Source: Gammaproteobacteria bacterium (GTDB lineage: Bacteria > Pseudomonadota > Gammaproteobacteria > Steroidobacterales > GCA-2729495). Taken from it: a stretch of DNA of 64,000 nt. The stretch is from contig JAAERX010000051.1 in assembly GCA_024229935.1 (NCBI GenBank), positions 124,001 to 188,000 on the forward strand, in the 5' to 3' direction. Positions 59,728 through 64,000 of the stretch are shown here, in pieces; positions within the stretch are counted from its first letter, which is position 1; each line of letters opens with the position of its first letter. A program made the translations under genes and the position numbers. The notes below the pieces were generated by a model. It was not told where the DNA came from and ran no database searches. It saw only the letters and a list, made by a program, of their open reading frames with translations.

Positions 59728-61238
59728 TGATTATTCTCCTTTTTTTTGTCTTTTTGTTTGTTTCTGTCTGGCAGATATGACTGAAATTCATTTAGTCGTG
59801 TAGTAAAACGAGCCCGGTCGACATTATCCAGTCCAGGTGTACTTAGTGCGAGTTTTAACTGTTCTATGGCTAACAGCAAGCTGCCACTCATTGCATGATA
59901 TTCAGCCATATAGTAATTAGCTTCTGCAGTGTCACCAGCTGTATTTGCCGCAATGGCTATTAAACGCACCTGTTCTTGTGTGGGTGGAACCTGATTTAGT
60001 AAGTCCAGAAGAATCTCATGTGCCTTTGTGGCGTGGCCGGTGTTAATTAGCATTTCACAATAATGGACGGTGAGTGGGACATTGCGGGGGAACAACTGCA
60101 TGGCAGTTTCAAATGTTGTTAAGGCTTTGTCTGTATCCCCTGTTTTTGCCTGGCTTATAGCCAGAGCTGAGTGTAAGGGTATGATTTCCTCATTATTTGA
60201 GAGTAGGGTGGTCAGCTGACCTTCAGCTGTTTTGTAGTTGCCCATTTGCATATTGGCAATGGCAACACCGTATTCAATTTCAAGCTTGCCTGCCTTATCG
60301 GGGCTATTTTGCAGTTGCTTGAATTGTTCTAGTGCGGCTTCTGGTCGGCTACTGGTTAGCAGGCGTATACGTGCACGTGCAATCTCATAACCATTAGAGT
60401 CATTTGTTTCAACAATTGGGTATTTTTGGGCCCGTGCCCTGGACTCTGCCATACGGTCAGAAGACATTGGGTGAGTAAGCAAAAACTCAGGGATGCGGTT
60501 GCCGCTGAGAGAGCCAGATGCTCGCCCCATTGTTTCGAAAAAATCGGGCATGCCCATGGGGTCAAAGCCAGCATCTGCAAGTACACCAACACCAACACGA
60601 TCGGCTTCGTATTCATTGCTGCGGGTAAAGCCTATTTGAGCTTCCATTGCCATGCCCTGAGATGCACCTACGGCACCCGATATCATTCCTGGGTCAGCAC
60701 CTGTAGCAACACCCACCAGAATAGCGCCGAGCAGGGCGGCCATAGATAGCGTGCTGTTGGCCTGATTAGCGAATACAGCTCGGGAAATATGTCGTTGAGT
60801 TACATGACTGATCTCATGCGCCAGGACACCGGCAAGTTCGCTTTCGTTGTCAGTTGCCAGTAAAAGGCCTGTATGTACACCGATATAACCTCCCGGTAAG
60901 GCAAATGCATTGATTACTGGATCGTTCATTACAAAAAACTGGAATCGCTGTCCATCTATGCCCGCATGTGCAACAAGTTCCATGCCTACAGACTGAATAT
61001 ATTCCTGTATCTCCGGATCTGTAACTACCTTGCCTGATTCAAGCAGGGTGTAATAGACCTGTCTGCCAATATGGGATTCGATCTTGCGTGAAAGGATTGC
61101 ATCAGAAGGGCTGCCAATGTCAGGTAGTTCATCAATATTTGCTGCATTTGGTGCACTTACAAAGACTGTGCTCGTAACTAACGTCATAAGCGCATATCGA
61201 AGCAGGGCAGTACCTAGCAGATGGCAGTGGGCGGTCAT
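59724..61238 (-). CDS. M48 family metalloprotease/chaperone BepA (YfgC)-like
   Basis: VINAFALPGGYIGVHTGLLL, ELAGVLAHEISHVTQRHISR (HExxH), NEYEADRVGVGVL; C-terminal TPR region. Confidence 0.93.
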   Translation of the reverse strand: MTAHCHLLGTALLRYALMTLVTSTVFVSAPNAANIDELPDIGSPSDAILSRKIESHIGRQVYYTLLESGKVVTDPEIQEYIQSVGMELVAHAGIDGQRFQFFVMNDPVINAFALPGGYIGVHTGLLLATDNESELAGVLAHEISHVTQRHISRAVFANQANSTLSMAALLGAILVGVATGADPGMISGAVGASQGMAMEAQIGFTRSNEYEADRVGVGVLADAGFDPMGMPDFFETMGRASGSLSGNRIPEFLLTHPMSSDRMAESRARAQKYPIVETNDSNGYEIARARIRLLTSSRPEAALEQFKQLQNSPDKAGKLEIEYGVAIANMQMGNYKTAEGQLTTLLSNNEEIIPLHSALAISQAKTGDTDKALTTFETAMQLFPRNVPLTVHYCEMLINTGHATKAHEILLDLLNQVPPTQEQVRLIAIAANTAGDTAEANYYMAEYHAMSGSLLLAIEQLKLALSTPGLDNVDRARFTTRLNEFQSYLPDRNKQKDKKKENNQ

Positions 61239-61702
61239 AAAGTACCTATGGTTTCCAGTACTTCGTCGACATGCCCCTTAACTTTAACCTTGCGCCATTC
61301 ATGCTGCAATCTGCCTTTCTCGTCAATCAGGAAGGTGCTGCGTTCAATGCCCATGACTTTACGTCCATACATATTTTTTTCTTTTATGACGTTAAAGATG
61401 TTGCATGCTTTTTCATCAGAGTCAGACATCAAATCAAAAGGGAAGTTGTATTTGGCACGAAATTTTTCATGGGAAGCTATTGTGTCGCGTGAAATACCCA
61501 GTATTACGGTATTTTGATGTTTGAATTTTGCATGATTAGCAGCAAAGTCTTGCCCCTCAGTTGTGCAGCCTGGTGTGCTGTCCCTTGGGTAGAAATAGAG
61601 AACCACTTTTTTGCCACGGAGTGATTTTAGGTCGATATGCTGGTCGCCTGTGGCTGGTAGATTTAATGCTGGAATAACGTTTCCTTTTTGCACTTTGCTC
61701 AT
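61235..61702 (-). CDS. bcp: Thioredoxin-dependent peroxiredoxin Bcp
   Basis: GKKVVLYFYPRDSTPGCTTEGQDFAANHAKF, VILGISRDTIASHEKF. Confidence 0.96.
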   Translation of the reverse strand: MSKVQKGNVIPALNLPATGDQHIDLKSLRGKKVVLYFYPRDSTPGCTTEGQDFAANHAKFKHQNTVILGISRDTIASHEKFRAKYNFPFDLMSDSDEKACNIFNVIKEKNMYGRKVMGIERSTFLIDEKGRLQHEWRKVKVKGHVDEVLETIGTL

Positions 61703-61750
61703 TTAAAAAATATTTCCTCGAAGTGTCCGGACTTTTACTGTAATAACAGT

Positions 61751-62281
61751 TCAGCGTTGGATGGGTTCTATAATTGCATCAAGATTGTGTTTTTCACACA
61801 ACTCATGAAATTCTTCGCGTAAAGCAGCAAGATGGATTGTGGCTGGTATATTGACGGCCATGCCGACTGAAAACATCGCTGCACCCGTATGAGCGGCGTT
61901 GTATTGCCGTGTATTTAGGTCGACAATCTCAATATTTTGACCGGCAAAAAAGGCGGCCAGTGTGCTGACAATGCCCTCCTGATCAATACTGACAATATCG
62001 ATACTGTATGGGGCGGCTGGAGCTTGTTTTTCCCGTGGGTTGGTTGCGCGTATTGTGATTGTCAGGTCTGCTGTTTTCTGCAGTTCCTGTAGAGTTTCCT
62101 CAACTTTTTTGATGGCATGCCAGTTTGCCGATACAAGTACCAGCATGGCGAATTCCTGCCCTAGCATGGTCATCCGGCTTTGCAGGATGCTGCCACCGGA
62201 TGAGCTAATAGCATGACTTAGATCTTTAACCAGACCGGTTCTATCCGACCCTATCGCAGTTACAGCAAGTAGTTTTTCCAT
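61751..62281 (-). CDS. gcvR: Glycine cleavage system transcriptional repressor GcvR-like (tandem ACT)
   Basis: LLAVTAIGSDRTGLVKDLSHAISSSGGSILQSRMTMLGQEFAMLVLVS; adjacent to bcp and dapA. Confidence 0.88.
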   Translation of the reverse strand: MEKLLAVTAIGSDRTGLVKDLSHAISSSGGSILQSRMTMLGQEFAMLVLVSANWHAIKKVEETLQELQKTADLTITIRATNPREKQAPAAPYSIDIVSIDQEGIVSTLAAFFAGQNIEIVDLNTRQYNAAHTGAAMFSVGMAVNIPATIHLAALREEFHELCEKHNLDAIIEPIQR

Positions 62282-62440
62282 AGCAGATGATTACATTTTG
62301 GTGGATTTTCAGGGTATTTGTCTGCTCAGTTTACCGGGAATACAAGGCGCTTCAAGCACCTGCGGCTAACTAACCATTTGTGGCTTGCACAGAGGTGAGC
62401 CCGTGCGTACCATCGCCCGTTCCTAAGTAGAGCCTTGTAT

Positions 62441-63322
62441 ATGTTTAGCGGTAGCCTGGTAGCTATAGTTACGCCGATGACGGCGGAAGGGGCAGTTGAT
62501 TTTACTGCCCTGGAGCAGCTTGTCGACCTGCACATTAGTGCAGGTACCGACGGCTTGGTTGTTGCTGGCACAACTGGAGAGTCAGCGACACTGACTAAGT
62601 CGGAGCATATTGCAGTTATTGAGGCAGCTGTCAGCTTTACAGCTGGCCGAGTGCCTGTTATTGCCGGTACAGGTTCTAACTCCACTGCGCAAACTGTAGA
62701 GTTATCACAGACAGTTGATGCAATGGGTGTAGATGGCTATCTGGTTGTTACCCCGTATTACAACAAGCCGCCCCAGCAGGGTCTGGTGGAACATTTTAAG
62801 ACCGTTGCGGATGCAGTTGGTAAACCGCTTATGCTTTATAACGTGCCGGGCAGGACAGGCGTGGACTTGTTGCCGGAAACGGTCGCACGGCTTGCAACAC
62901 ACCCTGGAATATTTGGTATTAAGGAAGCCACCGGCGAGCTTGATCGCGTAGCAAAGTTACGTGAGTTATGCGGTGTAGAATTTATGCTCTATAGCGGTGA
63001 TGATGAAACTTCCCGTGAGTTTATGCTTGCAGGAGGGAATGGCATTGTGTCGGTTACAGCAAATGTTGCTCCGGCTGCAATGGCCAGTATGTGTCAAGCG
63101 GCATTGGCTGGTGATGCAGATAAAGCGGCAGAACTTGATGCGCCCTTAGCTGGCTTACACCGTGACCTGTTTATCGAATCCAATCCTATTCCTGTGAAGT
63201 GGGCTCTGCAGCGTATGGGTTTAATTGGGGGTGGCTTGCGCTTACCGCTGGTTGCTCTGGCAGAAGGTAATCAGGTGGTGGTTGAAGCCGCACTTGAGCA
63301 GGCAGGGCTTTTGGATAAATGA
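62441..63322 (+). CDS. dapA: 4-hydroxy-tetrahydrodipicolinate synthase
   Basis: MFSGSLVAIVTPMTAEGAVDFTALEQLVDLHISAGTDGLVVAGTTGESATL, VTPYYNKPPQQGLVEHF. An in-frame TTG lies at 62435. Confidence 0.97.
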   Translation: MFSGSLVAIVTPMTAEGAVDFTALEQLVDLHISAGTDGLVVAGTTGESATLTKSEHIAVIEAAVSFTAGRVPVIAGTGSNSTAQTVELSQTVDAMGVDGYLVVTPYYNKPPQQGLVEHFKTVADAVGKPLMLYNVPGRTGVDLLPETVARLATHPGIFGIKEATGELDRVAKLRELCGVEFMLYSGDDETSREFMLAGGNGIVSVTANVAPAAMASMCQAALAGDADKAAELDAPLAGLHRDLFIESNPIPVKWALQRMGLIGGGLRLPLVALAEGNQVVVEAALEQAGLLDK

Positions 63323-63567
63323 TGGGACGGGCTCTTTTGCTGTTTGTCACTGCTGTATTCTTAATTGGGTGCTCATCCTCTGGCGGATCGACAAAGTGCC
63401 ACAAAAAGCGTGAGTATCAGGAGGCCAGGCCGGGCCCCAGAGTTCGAGTGCCTGACAACCTGTTGCCACTGCCGCGTGAAGAACGTTTGGAGGTGCCTTA
63501 TGGGAAAACTCAGACAGAGCCTTTTCCCAAGAGTGAACCCTGTCTAGTAGACCCACCAGCCTATTAA
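63319..63567 (+). CDS. Short lipoprotein in the bamC position (82 aa)
   Basis: Lipobox AVFLIGCSSS; overlaps dapA stop; Pro-rich PGPRVRVPDNLLPLPREERLEVPYG. Confidence 0.75.
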   Translation: MMGRALLLFVTAVFLIGCSSSGGSTKCHKKREYQEARPGPRVRVPDNLLPLPREERLEVPYGKTQTEPFPKSEPCLVDPPAY

Positions 63568-63652
63568 TATCAATTACCTTCATTGAACCGAGGCGGCCCC
63601 TGCGTTAACCTTCGCTCCCCGCAGGTCATCAGGTGTATTTAATACAGATTAC

Positions 63653-63743
63653 GGAGAAGTGGCTGAGTGGCTGAAGGCGCACGCTTGGAAAGCGTGTATG
63701 CGTTAATAGCGTATCGAGGGTTCGAATCCCTCCTTCTCCGCCA
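63653..63743 (+). tRNA. tRNA-Ser (anticodon GGA), CCA encoded
   Basis: GGAGAAGTGGCTGAGTGGCTGAAGGCGCACGCTTGGAAAGCGTG...GGTTCGAATCCCTCCTTCTCCGCCA; loop CTTGGAAAG; long variable arm. Confidence 0.97.
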
Positions 63744-63754
63744 CCTAATAAAAC

Positions 63755-63777
63755 GGGCCCCATAAAGGGGCCTTTTT
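63755..63777 (+). terminator. Terminator downstream of tRNA-Ser
   Basis: GGCCCC-ATAAA-GGGGCC-TTTTT, nested inside a longer inverted repeat. Confidence 0.85.
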
Positions 63778-63894
63778 ATTAGGTGGTGGAGAAAGAGCCC
63801 TGAACAGAGGCTTATATTTATACCGGTAAACTTTCCGATTCCCCGGTATAAATTCTGGGCGACCCTTACGGCGTAAGGCCTGAAGACTTGCTCA

Positions 63895-64000
63895 TCATTT
63901 AATAACCCCATCTTTGCGCAGTTGCTTGGCAATGACATTGCTCAGCACATCGATTACATCTGCTAAGCTTTCCTGCTTGGTGGCGCGTGAGACTATTGTG
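63895..64000 (-). CDS. Possible C-terminal end of an unidentified CDS entering from the right edge
   Basis: Minus-strand open frame from the window edge reads ...TIVSRATKQESLADVIDVLSNVIAKQLRKDGVIK*; not in the ORF track because its start lies outside. Confidence 0.4.
   Translation of the reverse strand, partial: TIVSRATKQESLADVIDVLSNVIAKQLRKDGVIK

Noticed and set aside
63639-63938. 99-aa minus-strand ORF with RRRRDSNPRYAINAYTLSKRAPSATQPL
   Set aside because: This string is the antisense translation of tRNA-Ser, a well-known spurious annotation.

Overview
This is a gene-dense gammaproteobacterial chromosomal window, almost entirely core housekeeping genes in conserved neighbourhoods. I saw no CRISPR array, rRNA, intact IS element or prophage. 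Left to right: type IV pilus end (pilY1 C-terminus, pilE); a rhombosortase-like rhomboid protease; tRNA-Glu(CTC); pcnB-folK-dNK-panB-panC; queG; nnrD-tsaE-amiB/C-mutL-miaA-hfq-hflX-hflK-hflC-DUF2065-purA; prfC; pckA; tRNA-Leu(CAG) plus a decayed second copy; rnr-rlmB; rpsF-rpsR-DUF2232-rplI-dnaB-alr; a Ser/Thr phospho-signalling cassette (FHA / PP2C / CHASE2-kinase); radA; a CorC/HlyC-type CBS protein; ffh-rpsP-rimM-trmD-rplS; a TatT-type TRAP transporter with a sorbosone-dehydrogenase-like protein; sppA; a SUF Fe-S operon with its Rrf2 regulator; mlaC/mlaA; bepA-bcp-gcvR; dapA with a very short lipoprotein in the usual bamC position; and tRNA-Ser(GGA). The most interesting items are: (1) a rhombosortase-like protein whose expected catalytic His is Asn; (2) a truncated tRNA-Leu-like copy followed by a terminator-like hairpin; (3) a ~20-bp hairpin that sequesters the 3' acceptor strand of tRNA-Ser; (4) the CHASE2-kinase/PP2C/double-FHA cassette with no T6SS in view; (5) several structured intergenic or leader regions (pcnB/tRNA-Glu, rpsP, rpsF, dapA). 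All calls come from reading the sequence and the supplied ORF track; no database or folding program was run.
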